This document shows, one piece after another, positions 1-8,521 of a stretch of 21,601 bases of DNA; position 1 is the stretch's first letter, and each line of letters starts with the position of its first letter. The translations under genes and the position numbers were made by a program. The stretch is taken from contig JAZORL010000130.1 in the NCBI GenBank assembly GCA_045656625.1, positions 1-21,601 on the forward strand, in the 5' to 3' direction. The DNA is from Scatosoma sp045656625 (GTDB lineage Bacteria; Bacillota; Clostridia; Christensenellales; Borkfalkiaceae). The notes under the pieces are model-generated. The model saw only the letters and a program-made list of their open reading frames with translations. It was not told the origin of the DNA and ran no database searches.

Positions 1-74
1 TTTAAAAAATTTGAAAAAAATACTATTCTCATAAATTATTTATACAGTTTCCTACTTGTTAGTCAATAAGAAAA
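1..74. other. AT-rich left edge, nothing recognised
   Basis: This stretch is very AT-rich with homopolymer A and T runs. I see no convincing ORF and no hairpin terminator. It lies beyond the 3' end of the pseudogene, and no terminator for the operon is visible in the window, so transcription may end further left. Confidence 0.5.
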
Positions 75-484
75 TTATATGCTATCTTCGATAAACAATC
101 TATCCTTGTTATATCGTTTATTATGTTTATACTCTTTCCGAAAAATCTTAATAAACTTTTTCTTAAACCTACTAACAATAGATTTTTTCTTCTTCTCTTT
201 TTTCTAAAAACTTTAAATTTGCTTTGTAATCCACTGCGTCAGCTCGCTCATACAAATATTCCATTATCGTTATCTTTCCATTGGCCAATAACGCTTTTGA
301 AAAGCCATCTTACACTCTTCATCTAATTTTCAAAACCATTTTGAATTGATTCTTGTACCCCTGAAAAAGTACTAATAATCTAATCAAATGGATATGCACT
401 ATTTCTTAATCCGCCTTTTTCTAACATCATCGCAACGCCACAAGAACTACCAAGCGAAATAATATGTTTAAACTTTCTTCCCAT
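75..484 (-). pseudogene. Decayed gene resembling DUF1796 putative papain-like cysteine peptidases
   Basis: An ATG at 484 opens three bases after the stop of the pyruvyl transferase-FrhB gene, with a weak CAGG upstream. The first 34 codons carry LGSSCGVA and end in GLRNSAYPFD, like the N-terminus of DUF1796 proteins, where a Cys in an SLGxxC motif is the putative nucleophile and PFDW is conserved. Here the Trp codon position is TAG (382-380). Reading on gives IISTFSGVQESIQNGFEN and a second TAG (325-323). Coding-like sequence then hops frames: one piece ends at a TAA at 272-270, another contains YERADAVDYKANLKFL, and a basic tail ends at a TAA at 77-75. So there are at least two nonsense changes and two or more frameshifts. 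About 135 codons remain, short of the 200-300 I would expect. The family call rests on motif recall and is moderate; the broken state is clear. Confidence 0.6.
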
Positions 485-487
485 ATT

Positions 488-2737
488 TTACCTGAACAAG
501 CTCCAAATATTGTGTATTTTCTGTTTTAAAGGCTCCCATTTAATGCCGCCATATTTTTTCAAAAGCGGTTTTACACCATTTTGCTCATACTCCGTCCAAA
601 ATGCTTCTCTAGTCTGCGGTCGATTCGTTGGCCTATATATTTGCGGTTGTTTTGCCGTCTCAATACTTCCTGCAATTCTTTCGCCCTCAATTCGTTCAAA
701 AAGCGTGTGACCTTTTTCCGTATTGACAAGAACCATAGATACTCCCAAAGAATCCTCAAAGCTCTTATCCAAATTTTCCAAACCCCAATAATCACTGATG
801 GTTAAATCTGAAATACGATTTTTCGTAGTATAAGGACAAGTATAACAACTTTCCCTCGTAATATTATCAGAATAATAAACGTTCATAAATGCGCAGAGTT
901 TTTTATCGTTCTTTAACTCCTGCCCGTTTGCCAGCTTTGCATAACAAGAGCTCCCGCGCCATGAAATCTCTTTACTGCGGAACTTATATTCCGCAATACC
1001 ATCCCCCACCTCTGTTTGAAGCCACTCTAAATACGTTTTATAAAAATTAGGGGACGGCACGCCGTGACAAATAATATCCACTGTATACAGTTTCTCTTGG
1101 GGAAGTTTTTTTGTTTTCACAAAACGTAACATCCCGTCTACTTGGCAAGGAGTCCCAGAAAAAAGCACCTTTCTTCCCTGTTCCAAATCCTCGGAAATTT
1201 GCCCATAACAAGTCGCTGTATCGCTTGGAAGATACTTTGTGCCTTGTATTTTGCTCAATCCATCAGCCGATTCTCCACGGATATGTACCACCGAAAAATC
1301 ATCCGTTTGGGATGCGCCATAAAATACACCGCCGTTTCTTATAATTGCTGTTGCTAACGCCGCAAACGCACCGCCCGACGTACTGTTTTTACGAAGCTCA
1401 TCTTTTGCCTTGAACGCGTACACGGTAGGCTCATTTTGATTTTTCGCCGTCTCATTTAAAGCTGGGCACACCTTCTTGCACATACCGCAATCCGTGCACT
1501 TACTTTTATCAATGACTGCCGTCAAAAATCCCTCTTTCGATTCAATCAATCGAATTGCGTCAAATTTGCAAACCGCATTGCAAGCAGAACACCCAACACA
1601 ATGCAAACCAGCCAAAGACTCCTTTTTAGCCCTCATCGCATTATCCAAAAACGTTTTTGAGAATTGCACATATTCTTGCAAAAGCTTGTTGCTATTGTCA
1701 TAATCTATTTCAGGAAAATCTTCTTGCACCGTATCCGTTATCAAGCGATCTAATAAACCAACCTTTCCAAGTAGATTGACTATTCTCGAGCCCCCTGCCT
1801 TGTTATCAACGATATAAAAATCTTTTTGAAATATTAAAGAAAACGCTGTACCGTGAAAGGAATTTGTGAATACCGTTTTAGCATACTGAAAACTGCTTAA
1901 AAACTCACTCGGACCAAATGTCGTCATTTGCCTATGTTTCGCATTTCTATCTTTCGCTGAACAAATTTCTATTAACTCAACGTTATGCCTTTCTGCATAT
2001 GCTTTCGCAATAGTCGTCAGAGTATCATTGTGAACCACACTATATAAAAGAATATAATCTTTTTTGAACAAGCGTTTTGTTGCCACATCTTCATAATCAA
2101 TTTTATCCAATAAGAATACAGGATCACATACAGTTTCCATCTTCTTTCCCGTCAACGAAGAAATATATTGTGCCGTATTCTCTTCTCGAACAGAACAGTA
2201 ATCCAACTCGCACACTAATTTTTTAACCTTTTCTTCATCTTCAGATTCGAATTTATCCTTTCCTACACTCGCCGCATAAGAAACTTTCATCTTAACGCCA
2301 TTGATTGCACTAAAGAAAATAGGATTAATTCCATCAGTAATCGAAGGATTCCAAATTTGGTCGCTACCACAAATCACTGTATCCAAATGTAAATTGACAA
2401 TATCTTGTATTGTCCCACATGGTTTTGTCATTTTAACGTGCTTCTTGCGGAATTTTGCAAAGGCCTTTAATCTTTTACTTTTCCAAGGCGCAGACAAAGC
2501 AAGCGCGACGGCCAATTTAATTTTCCGGGAAAAACTTTTATTCTTTTCCGCATCCCAAGACTGTTTCAGCCATGAGAATAAATGCGCACTCTTTTCATGA
2601 CTCGGCAAGGTATAATCAATCACACTACAATCAAAGCCCTGCTTATTCAAATATTTACAGCTCGCAAATGCCTGCAAGTTTGCACCGTAATTCACATTTT
2701 TATGTACAGTAATAATCCCTATTTGTTCTTTTTTCAT
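488..2737 (-). CDS. Polysaccharide pyruvyl transferase fused to ferredoxin/FrhB-type Fe-S flavoprotein
   Basis: This 749-residue protein joins two activities usually found as separate genes. Residues 1-360 look like a polysaccharide pyruvyl transferase (CsaB/WcaK superfamily): NYGANLQAFA near 16-25, ICGSDQIWNPS at 122-132, SYAASVG at 153-159 and TNSFHGTAFS at 291-300. Family members move pyruvate from phosphoenolpyruvate onto a sugar hydroxyl pair as a ketal. Residues 380-390 and 414-424 hold two CxxCxxCxxxC motifs for [4Fe-4S] clusters. Residues about 445-700 match the F420 hydrogenase/dehydrogenase beta (FrhB) family, with TSGGAFAAL (453-461), SGTPCQVDG (527-535), DIICHGVPSP (554-563) and CYTCPY (631-636). 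No signal peptide is seen, so it should be cytoplasmic. It starts 17 nt after the flippase stop, with AAAGGGT upstream. Whether the FrhB half helps the transferase or acts on its own sugar substrate is unknown. Confidence 0.9.
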   Translation of the reverse strand: MKKEQIGIITVHKNVNYGANLQAFASCKYLNKQGFDCSVIDYTLPSHEKSAHLFSWLKQSWDAEKNKSFSRKIKLAVALALSAPWKSKRLKAFAKFRKKHVKMTKPCGTIQDIVNLHLDTVICGSDQIWNPSITDGINPIFFSAINGVKMKVSYAASVGKDKFESEDEEKVKKLVCELDYCSVREENTAQYISSLTGKKMETVCDPVFLLDKIDYEDVATKRLFKKDYILLYSVVHNDTLTTIAKAYAERHNVELIEICSAKDRNAKHRQMTTFGPSEFLSSFQYAKTVFTNSFHGTAFSLIFQKDFYIVDNKAGGSRIVNLLGKVGLLDRLITDTVQEDFPEIDYDNSNKLLQEYVQFSKTFLDNAMRAKKESLAGLHCVGCSACNAVCKFDAIRLIESKEGFLTAVIDKSKCTDCGMCKKVCPALNETAKNQNEPTVYAFKAKDELRKNSTSGGAFAALATAIIRNGGVFYGASQTDDFSVVHIRGESADGLSKIQGTKYLPSDTATCYGQISEDLEQGRKVLFSGTPCQVDGMLRFVKTKKLPQEKLYTVDIICHGVPSPNFYKTYLEWLQTEVGDGIAEYKFRSKEISWRGSSCYAKLANGQELKNDKKLCAFMNVYYSDNITRESCYTCPYTTKNRISDLTISDYWGLENLDKSFEDSLGVSMVLVNTEKGHTLFERIEGERIAGSIETAKQPQIYRPTNRPQTREAFWTEYEQNGVKPLLKKYGGIKWEPLKQKIHNIWSLFR

Positions 2738-2754
2738 TATATTACCCTTTGTTT

Positions 2755-4314
2755 TTAAGGACTTTCTTCGGACAAGGCAGCAATCTCCCCTTGCCCATCA
2801 ACGATTTTCATTTCATCCAAACTGTCAGCAGTGAGTTCCCCTTTTTGTCCACCTTGCTTACTCGCCTTATTCTTATCTTTCATTGACATAAACATTTTAA
2901 TAATCTTTTTATGCAAAATAAGAACAGCCAACAAGACCGCCACCAGCAATCCAAGTCTCGCCCAAAAAATATCATGAAAGATTATTGAATACCCCATAAC
3001 GACGAGATACGAAACGATAATCAAGAAAAACCAACGCAAATCTACAATTTGCTTCAAATTTTTTTCATATTTTCTCACAATAAAATAGCACAACAACATT
3101 TGCAGCATACTGCAACCAAGAGTTGTATATCCTGCCGCTAAATAGCCAATATACTTTATTCCGAAATAGTTAGTAACAATGTTTACCACAGCGCAAATGA
3201 TTGTGATCAAAGACATCTCCCATGTCTTCTCGTAATAAAACATTATATTTCCTAAAGTCCCGTAAATAAAAGAGAAAAGTGTAGCCATTGCCAAAGGAGG
3301 AATAAACCAAACAGCATCAAGATATTCCTTCGTTGCAAAAATTAAAATCCCCTCTTTGGCAAAGAGAACAACACACGCACAAACAACAGCAACCAACATC
3401 GTACAAACTGTCATTACGTTTTTTAAACCCGTATATTGCTTAGCCTTAATTGATTGTAAGGTGAAGGGAATCAAAGCAGAATTAATTGCCTGCGTAATGA
3501 TACTTACTAGACCCGTGATGCTATGTGCAATACTGTATATGCCAGCACACGCCATACTCACTATTCTGTCGATCATTAATTTATCACTTGAATTCAACAA
3601 TATTGACGATAAATAATGTGGAAGAAGAGGAAGATTAAACTTTAAAGCATAGCCCCAATATTGCTTACTTGCAAATTTCTTGCCTTTAACGTACGTGATT
3701 ACACAAATAACGGCACCAAAGATTATCCCTGCTAACCCTGAACCTATCAGTTTTGCAAATACTGCGTGATCAGGGAACAGCAAAACACCTATAATTGCAA
3801 TTGTCGGGTTTAAAACTGCACTTAACAATGTATAGGCTATTACACCTTTATATGCGTATATATATCGTCTACGCATCAACCAAAATGTAACGACGGCGTT
3901 CGTAAACGTTTGCAACCACATAAACGCCAAAAATAGATTATTTAATCCAAATAGCGAGGGAAACAGTGTATTAATAATAATACATATCGAATATACGATT
4001 ACAGAACAAATAAACGAAAGCGTAAGCATACAGGACGTAAACGCATTAATATCATCTCCGTATTTTGCTTGCGCAATATTAAAAACTCCACCCGCCAAAG
4101 AAAGGGTTGCAAAAATACTGATAACTCCTTCCCACGTTACAAAAACGCTGGTTGCACCGTAGTCCGCAACTTCCATTAAGCGCGTAAAAATCGGCGTCGT
4201 AATAAACGAAATGCCCTTTAAGACAACGTTAGAGACAACGAACCAAAACGATGCTTTTGCTACTGGTGATAAACTATTCAGTTTTCGAAATAATGCTTTT
4301 ATCTTCCCTATCAT
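2755..4314 (-). CDS. wzx: Wzx-type polysaccharide flippase
   Basis: A 519-residue polytopic membrane protein with about 12-14 hydrophobic segments between residues 20 and 470. It resembles MOP-superfamily O-antigen/teichoic-acid flippases (Polysacc_synt type), starting with the usual cytoplasmic lead and a first helix SFWFVVSNVVLKGISFITTP. Family role: moving the undecaprenyl-diphosphate-linked repeat unit across the membrane for polymerisation. Its start overlaps the stop of the upstream GT4 by 4 nt (ATGA), so translation is probably coupled. After the last helix there is a charged, low-complexity tail of about 50 residues (K-rich then acidic, ending EESP), which is not typical of the family core and may be a cytoplasmic interaction tail. 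The family call is strong; the exact lipid-linked substrate cannot be told. Confidence 0.9.
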   Translation of the reverse strand: MIGKIKALFRKLNSLSPVAKASFWFVVSNVVLKGISFITTPIFTRLMEVADYGATSVFVTWEGVISIFATLSLAGGVFNIAQAKYGDDINAFTSCMLTLSFICSVIVYSICIIINTLFPSLFGLNNLFLAFMWLQTFTNAVVTFWLMRRRYIYAYKGVIAYTLLSAVLNPTIAIIGVLLFPDHAVFAKLIGSGLAGIIFGAVICVITYVKGKKFASKQYWGYALKFNLPLLPHYLSSILLNSSDKLMIDRIVSMACAGIYSIAHSITGLVSIITQAINSALIPFTLQSIKAKQYTGLKNVMTVCTMLVAVVCACVVLFAKEGILIFATKEYLDAVWFIPPLAMATLFSFIYGTLGNIMFYYEKTWEMSLITIICAVVNIVTNYFGIKYIGYLAAGYTTLGCSMLQMLLCYFIVRKYEKNLKQIVDLRWFFLIIVSYLVVMGYSIIFHDIFWARLGLLVAVLLAVLILHKKIIKMFMSMKDKNKASKQGGQKGELTADSLDEMKIVDGQGEIAALSEESP

Positions 4315-5495
4315 CTTTCAAAACACTTTTCAATTTCTTGCATAATCTCTTGGTTATTAGACAAGCCCTTTACAGGCGTTTGCGCCATTCTTGCACGCTT
4401 TTGAGGATTATCTAATAAGTATTTTACGCCACGGTAAATATCTTCCGAGCGTCTCTCTACAACAATACCGTTTTCTTGATCCTCTATCATTTCCAAATTG
4501 CTAGGGATATATGTCACCACAACAGGCTTCTTAAAATATTTTTCCTCAAATACAGCAACTGAATACCCTTCATAACTCGATGGTTGCACGCAGATATCCG
4601 CACTATTGATATACGTATATGGATTGGAACAGTTTCCAAGTAAAATAAAGTTATCCTTTACTCCATACTTTTCAATTTCTTTTTCGATTTCGGCACGAAA
4701 ATCGCCTTCACCTGCCACGTACCATTTAATTTTATAACCTTCATCAAGCAAACGCTTACATGCAGGCACGCACAAATGGAATCCCTTTAGCTCAACCAAT
4801 CTACCAACGGATAAGATTTTTATTTCATCTCCTGCCATATTATTTGGTTCTTGCGCCAAACGATTGATTTCATCATAATTCAACAAGCTAGGCAAAATAA
4901 TGCACTTAAATTTATCTGTAAAATCGGGATATACTTCTTGTAAATTACATAACGAGTTTTGCGATACGGTAATTATAGTATCAAGTTTTTTGAAAGCGTT
5001 TTTATCCAACTTTTTATTGTTGTTGATTTTCTTGATATCCGTATGAATCCAACCAAGCTTTACGTCTGCATTCACACAATCCGCAACGTAATAACAAGCC
5101 GAGCCTTCTTCAAAGCCGATGGCAACGTCGTAATGCTTGTCTATTTGAAGCATCGTTTTTTTCATGTTTTTCCAATCGTTTAAGGTAAATTCTTTATTAC
5201 CGAAACGAAGGCGAAGAAAGCGTCCTATACGGTATAGTGCCAAGTCAAACTTATTCTTTTTTAGCAAAGTTTTTACACTATTCCCGAAAGAACGGTTATA
5301 AACGTCTGCGTAATAGGGTGAGTCGGATAATAAACAAACGTGTTTATTCAGTTTTTTAAGCAAATCCCTGCCTTCGTTGAAAAGATATAAATCCACTTCA
5401 TAACGCTCGTAATCGAAGTTATCGCAAAGATTGGTTAAGCATTTTTCCAAGCCCCCCATCGAAAGACTGCTTGAAACAATCAATATCTTTTTCAT
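4311..5495 (-). CDS. Glycosyltransferase family 4
   Basis: A 394-residue GT-B fold transferase. The N-terminus MKKILIVSSSLSMGGLEKCL is the usual glycine-rich acceptor-side loop of GT4 enzymes. The C-terminal half has ILSVGRLVELKGFHL, the start of the donor domain, and QPSSYEGYSVAVFEE, the conserved EX7E-type motif that contacts the nucleotide sugar. It should act at the cytoplasmic membrane face, adding one sugar to the lipid-linked repeat unit; donor and linkage are not predictable. Its start overlaps the stop of the GT14 gene by 4 nt and its stop overlaps the flippase start by 4 nt. Confidence 0.9.
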   Translation of the reverse strand: MKKILIVSSSLSMGGLEKCLTNLCDNFDYERYEVDLYLFNEGRDLLKKLNKHVCLLSDSPYYADVYNRSFGNSVKTLLKKNKFDLALYRIGRFLRLRFGNKEFTLNDWKNMKKTMLQIDKHYDVAIGFEEGSACYYVADCVNADVKLGWIHTDIKKINNNKKLDKNAFKKLDTIITVSQNSLCNLQEVYPDFTDKFKCIILPSLLNYDEINRLAQEPNNMAGDEIKILSVGRLVELKGFHLCVPACKRLLDEGYKIKWYVAGEGDFRAEIEKEIEKYGVKDNFILLGNCSNPYTYINSADICVQPSSYEGYSVAVFEEKYFKKPVVVTYIPSNLEMIEDQENGIVVERRSEDIYRGVKYLLDNPQKRARMAQTPVKGLSNNQEIMQEIEKCFER

Positions 5496-6409
5496 TCTTC
5501 TCTCCGCATTTCATCTATTTTATCCATCAATGTGTCCGATTTTCCCAGTACTAGCTTCCTACAAAACATATATCCGCAATCTTTTAATTCGTTAAAATCT
5601 TCTTCGATAAAAACAGAAGTATCAATATCATAATGATGGTAATGCAATGGCGCCCAACCAAAATGCTCCGTAATCTCGTGTTCATTGCCTCCTTGTATCG
5701 TATTCATCCTAAGACTCGAGTTGAAAATGATGGTTTGCCAATAAAGCTCTACTGCCGCAAAGGCTGTTTTCATTCTTTGGTTGTATTTTTTATCATGCAA
5801 GTAGGTGTTGATCAGAAGTTCCGCACCGCTACGCGTAAAGGCCGATAACATTTGCCCAAAAAAAGGGTCAACCAATTTTCCCCCCAAGGGAACCCTTAAC
5901 TCTTTTCTTTGAAAATTTTTGGTTACAAGTCGATACATCAACCCTTTATATGCTCGTTGTAAAAATGTGTTTCTAAACGGATTGTCCAAATACCAACGCT
6001 TTAACACTTTATTTTTATCAGTTGCAACAGTTGAAGTAACAATATTATACGCCATTATGTACTCGGTATCTGCATTTCCCTCAAACACTTTTATAATCTC
6101 CGAGTTCTTCATCAACGGATAATCTTGTGCTGTTAAAAACACAAAACGATCATATTTTTCTGTAGACTCATAAGCTTCTTTTAGTAAGAGTATATACGCT
6201 TTTACCATCGACCATCCCGCCCACGTAACATTAATGCGTTTTCGCAAAAAATGAACAGCCGACTCATTTTGAAGCAATTTATAAAATGGCTCACTATCAC
6301 TTTTTTTGTCTATGTTGATATAAAAATCCCCCGTTTCTTTTAAACAATTTACTAACCGAAGCAACTGTTCAGGATCTTTATGCGTCAGCAAAATATAGGC
6401 AATTTTCAT
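5492..6409 (-). CDS. GT14 beta-1,6-N-acetylglucosaminyltransferase-like (branch) protein
   Basis: A 305-residue protein whose first residues, MKIAYILLTHKDPEQLLRL, followed by DFYINIDKKSD, FLRKRINVTWAGWSMVKA and FLTAQDYPLMKN, match the Core-2/I-branching enzyme family (Pfam Branch, GT14). Animal members make beta-1,6 GlcNAc branches; bacterial members occur in capsule and exopolysaccharide loci, where the sugar is mostly unproven. By analogy it may add a side branch to the repeat unit. It is the only gene preceded by a gap of appreciable size (60 nt), and AAGGAG sits a few bases upstream of its ATG. Its stop overlaps the next start by 4 nt. Confidence 0.85.
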   Translation of the reverse strand: MKIAYILLTHKDPEQLLRLVNCLKETGDFYINIDKKSDSEPFYKLLQNESAVHFLRKRINVTWAGWSMVKAYILLLKEAYESTEKYDRFVFLTAQDYPLMKNSEIIKVFEGNADTEYIMAYNIVTSTVATDKNKVLKRWYLDNPFRNTFLQRAYKGLMYRLVTKNFQRKELRVPLGGKLVDPFFGQMLSAFTRSGAELLINTYLHDKKYNQRMKTAFAAVELYWQTIIFNSSLRMNTIQGGNEHEITEHFGWAPLHYHHYDIDTSVFIEEDFNELKDCGYMFCRKLVLGKSDTLMDKIDEMRREE

Positions 6410-6439
6410 ATTAACTCCTTGTGTATAAAATCTTCAGGC

Positions 6440-6469
6440 ATAATAGCTGTAAACGATTTGAAATAACAA
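6440..6469 (-). promoter_or_regulatory. Possible weak internal promoter in the 60-nt gap
   Basis: In the largest gap of the operon the minus strand reads TTGTTA (6469-6464), an 18-base spacer, then TATTAT (6445-6440), about 30 bases before the GT14 ATG. This is a fair match to a vegetative sigma promoter, but in such AT-rich DNA it could arise by chance. It would give separate expression of the last four intact genes. Confidence 0.3.
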
Positions 6470-7447
6470 TTAACTACGGCTGAAAATATTTTTTATTAAG
6501 TATAACAATCTAGCAAGCACAAACGAATGTGTCGTAATACGCAAAACCGTTTTTTCTTTTTTTGATAAATATAAATCTTTTTTAATAGCTGTTTTTTTAC
6601 TTCTTAAGTCTTTCTTATAGCCATTGAGTTCTGCCTTGTATTGTTTCCTTTCTTTACTTGTTAAACTAATTGCTAATAAATAATACATTTTTAACAAATA
6701 ATAGCTTTGTGCGTCTTGCAAGTCATAGTTAAAATCTTTCAAATATTCACACGCCTTATCGTAAAAGCATATCGCATCAAAATATATCGAGCCGCCTTTA
6801 CTACGGGTAACGCTCCCTTCACTGGTTACACAATTATAGAAAGGATACCTATAAATCGCGGTCCCGCTTGTTTTTGTTAACAAGCAAATTGTAAAATAAA
6901 AATCCTCAACACGTTTTCCTTCAGGAATATTCAACCCTTTAATATACTCTGCTCTTATGATACGCGTAGCCAAACTAACATTTCCCTTACGCAAGAAAAT
7001 GGCACGAATGGCATCCTCGCTACTTTGCACTTCCAAAATCCCGCTATCGTCATCTTTTTCGAGTAAGGATAATCTAGAATCATACACTTTAGCCAGACAT
7101 TCTATAGTCGGTAAATTTTTTTCTTCCATAATTCCAATCAAGGTTTCAAATGAATTTATATCATGGAAATCATCCGCATCACAAAAGCCTATATACTCAC
7201 CCGTAGCGTGTTTCAAGCCATAATTTCGAGCAGAAGAGGCTCCACCGTTTGGTTTATCAAATACTTTTATTCTTTCGTCTTGTCCCGCAAGTTTTTTGCA
7301 TAATGCAAGGCTATTATCTTTAGAACCATCATTAATTAATAATATTTCAGTGTTCTTATAGGTTTGAGAAATTAGACTGTTAACACATCTTTCCAAAAAC
7401 TTTTCGGCATTGTAAATTGGTATAATTACACTTAATTTCTTTTCCAT
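6470..7447 (-). CDS. Glycosyltransferase family 2
   Basis: A 325-residue GT-A fold transferase. The first 100 residues are a textbook GT2 domain: LSVIIPIYNAEKFLERCV, ILLINDGSKDNS (DGS at 40-42), NGGASSARNYGL and the metal- and nucleotide-binding FCDADD (DxD at 90-92). The C-terminal part is Lys-rich with a hydrophobic stretch near the end (LARLLYLIKNIF), perhaps a membrane-association helix. It adds a sugar to the growing unit; donor unknown. The ATG is 3 nt past the polymerase stop. Confidence 0.92.
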   Translation of the reverse strand: MEKKLSVIIPIYNAEKFLERCVNSLISQTYKNTEILLINDGSKDNSLALCKKLAGQDERIKVFDKPNGGASSARNYGLKHATGEYIGFCDADDFHDINSFETLIGIMEEKNLPTIECLAKVYDSRLSLLEKDDDSGILEVQSSEDAIRAIFLRKGNVSLATRIIRAEYIKGLNIPEGKRVEDFYFTICLLTKTSGTAIYRYPFYNCVTSEGSVTRSKGGSIYFDAICFYDKACEYLKDFNYDLQDAQSYYLLKMYYLLAISLTSKERKQYKAELNGYKKDLRSKKTAIKKDLYLSKKEKTVLRITTHSFVLARLLYLIKNIFSRS

Positions 7448-7450
7448 TTT

Positions 7451-8521
7451 TTACGCCCCCTGCCAAATGAATTGATAATTGGTGCCTATATTACGATAAA
7501 TAAACAACACCAAACAAGCCAAAATCAACAACCATTTCAAAAAACTAGATAACCTATCTTTATCGTATTTAATCGCTTGAGAAAAATAGATATATAAACC
7601 GAAAATATAGTAGTAGCTGATACGCTCGGCCGTACGAGAAACCAATCGCAATAACCAGAAAATAACTGTCAGGAAAGATAAATGCAAAATAACGTTTTCA
7701 GTTTTTTTCTCCCCCTTTTTATCATAAGTCATAAAGAAACAGAATGCAAATATCACAAATATAAACAGCATGAATATCCCGCCGTTTCCCGTTTCTTCAA
7801 CGCCATACTCATACCCCAAGAGCTGATTAAATAAATCTTGAAATGCTGTAAAACCTAACACGAATACAGCAGCCAAAATCACATAAACAAATATAGCCCA
7901 ATCATATTTTTTAATGGCACAAAGCGGATAGATAAGCAAGAAAACAAGCGCCGATTTATGGAAGAAATATGCCAATACTACCAAAAATATAAATCTAATT
8001 GGCTTTTTATCCTTAACAAAATCCACCGCCAATAAGCAAAGTACCATCGCAAGCGCTTGACGCAAACCCGTTTCAAAAAAGGCATACGTACCAAGCGTTA
8101 TAAACAAGAAAAAGAACACAAAGGGATTTTGTGTATATTTAAAGGAAAAACGCATTAAAATACCAAAAATCACCAAAGCGTTAATCAAGAAATAGAAGGT
8201 ATAGCTACTGCTAAATAACGAGATAATTTTCGTATAAACACGGAAACCGATTTCAAAACGCATTGATTCTACGTCGAATAGCTGCGCCCAAGAATACTTT
8301 CTAATTTCCTTTTGAAAAAACCGCACGTAACCGATAGTATCCGCGCCAATATACTTATATCGCAAAACAAACAGCAAAAACATAGGTAAGATTGCCACCA
8401 CAACCATACCTATTTTAAATTTTTTCTTTTTTTCTTCCGACAACTTATTTAGCTTAATCCACCAATCGTGAAAAGCCCAACAAAGCAATGGAAATATTGC
8501 CGCTAATCCGTAATAAATCAT
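7451..8521 (-). CDS. wzy: EpsG-like polysaccharide polymerase (Wzy role)
   Basis: A 356-residue integral membrane protein with about nine or ten hydrophobic segments. It carries hallmarks of the EpsG family: GADTIGYVRFF after the second helix, a following FEIGF, the loop motif ETGLRQALAM and AYFFHKSALVFLL. These periplasm/extracellular-face motifs recur in EpsG and related Wzy proteins, which link flipped repeat units into a chain. As the only polymerase candidate in the window, it is the likely Wzy of this locus. It overlaps the upstream GT4 stop by 4 nt (ATGA). Confidence 0.85.
   Translation of the reverse strand: MIYYGLAAIFPLLCWAFHDWWIKLNKLSEEKKKKFKIGMVVVAILPMFLLFVLRYKYIGADTIGYVRFFQKEIRKYSWAQLFDVESMRFEIGFRVYTKIISLFSSSYTFYFLINALVIFGILMRFSFKYTQNPFVFFFLFITLGTYAFFETGLRQALAMVLCLLAVDFVKDKKPIRFIFLVVLAYFFHKSALVFLLIYPLCAIKKYDWAIFVYVILAAVFVLGFTAFQDLFNQLLGYEYGVEETGNGGIFMLFIFVIFAFCFFMTYDKKGEKKTENVILHLSFLTVIFWLLRLVSRTAERISYYYIFGLYIYFSQAIKYDKDRLSSFLKWLLILACLVLFIYRNIGTNYQFIWQGA

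Noticed and set aside
123..326. 67-residue plus-strand frame at the left edge
   Set aside because: It is a low-complexity Phe/Leu/Asn-rich frame opposite the decayed minus-strand gene, without a convincing ribosome binding site.
380..382. Amber codon as reassigned or recoded Trp
   Set aside because: The other genes use ordinary TGG for Trp and the standard stops, and the same broken gene has further stops and frameshifts, so simple decay explains it.
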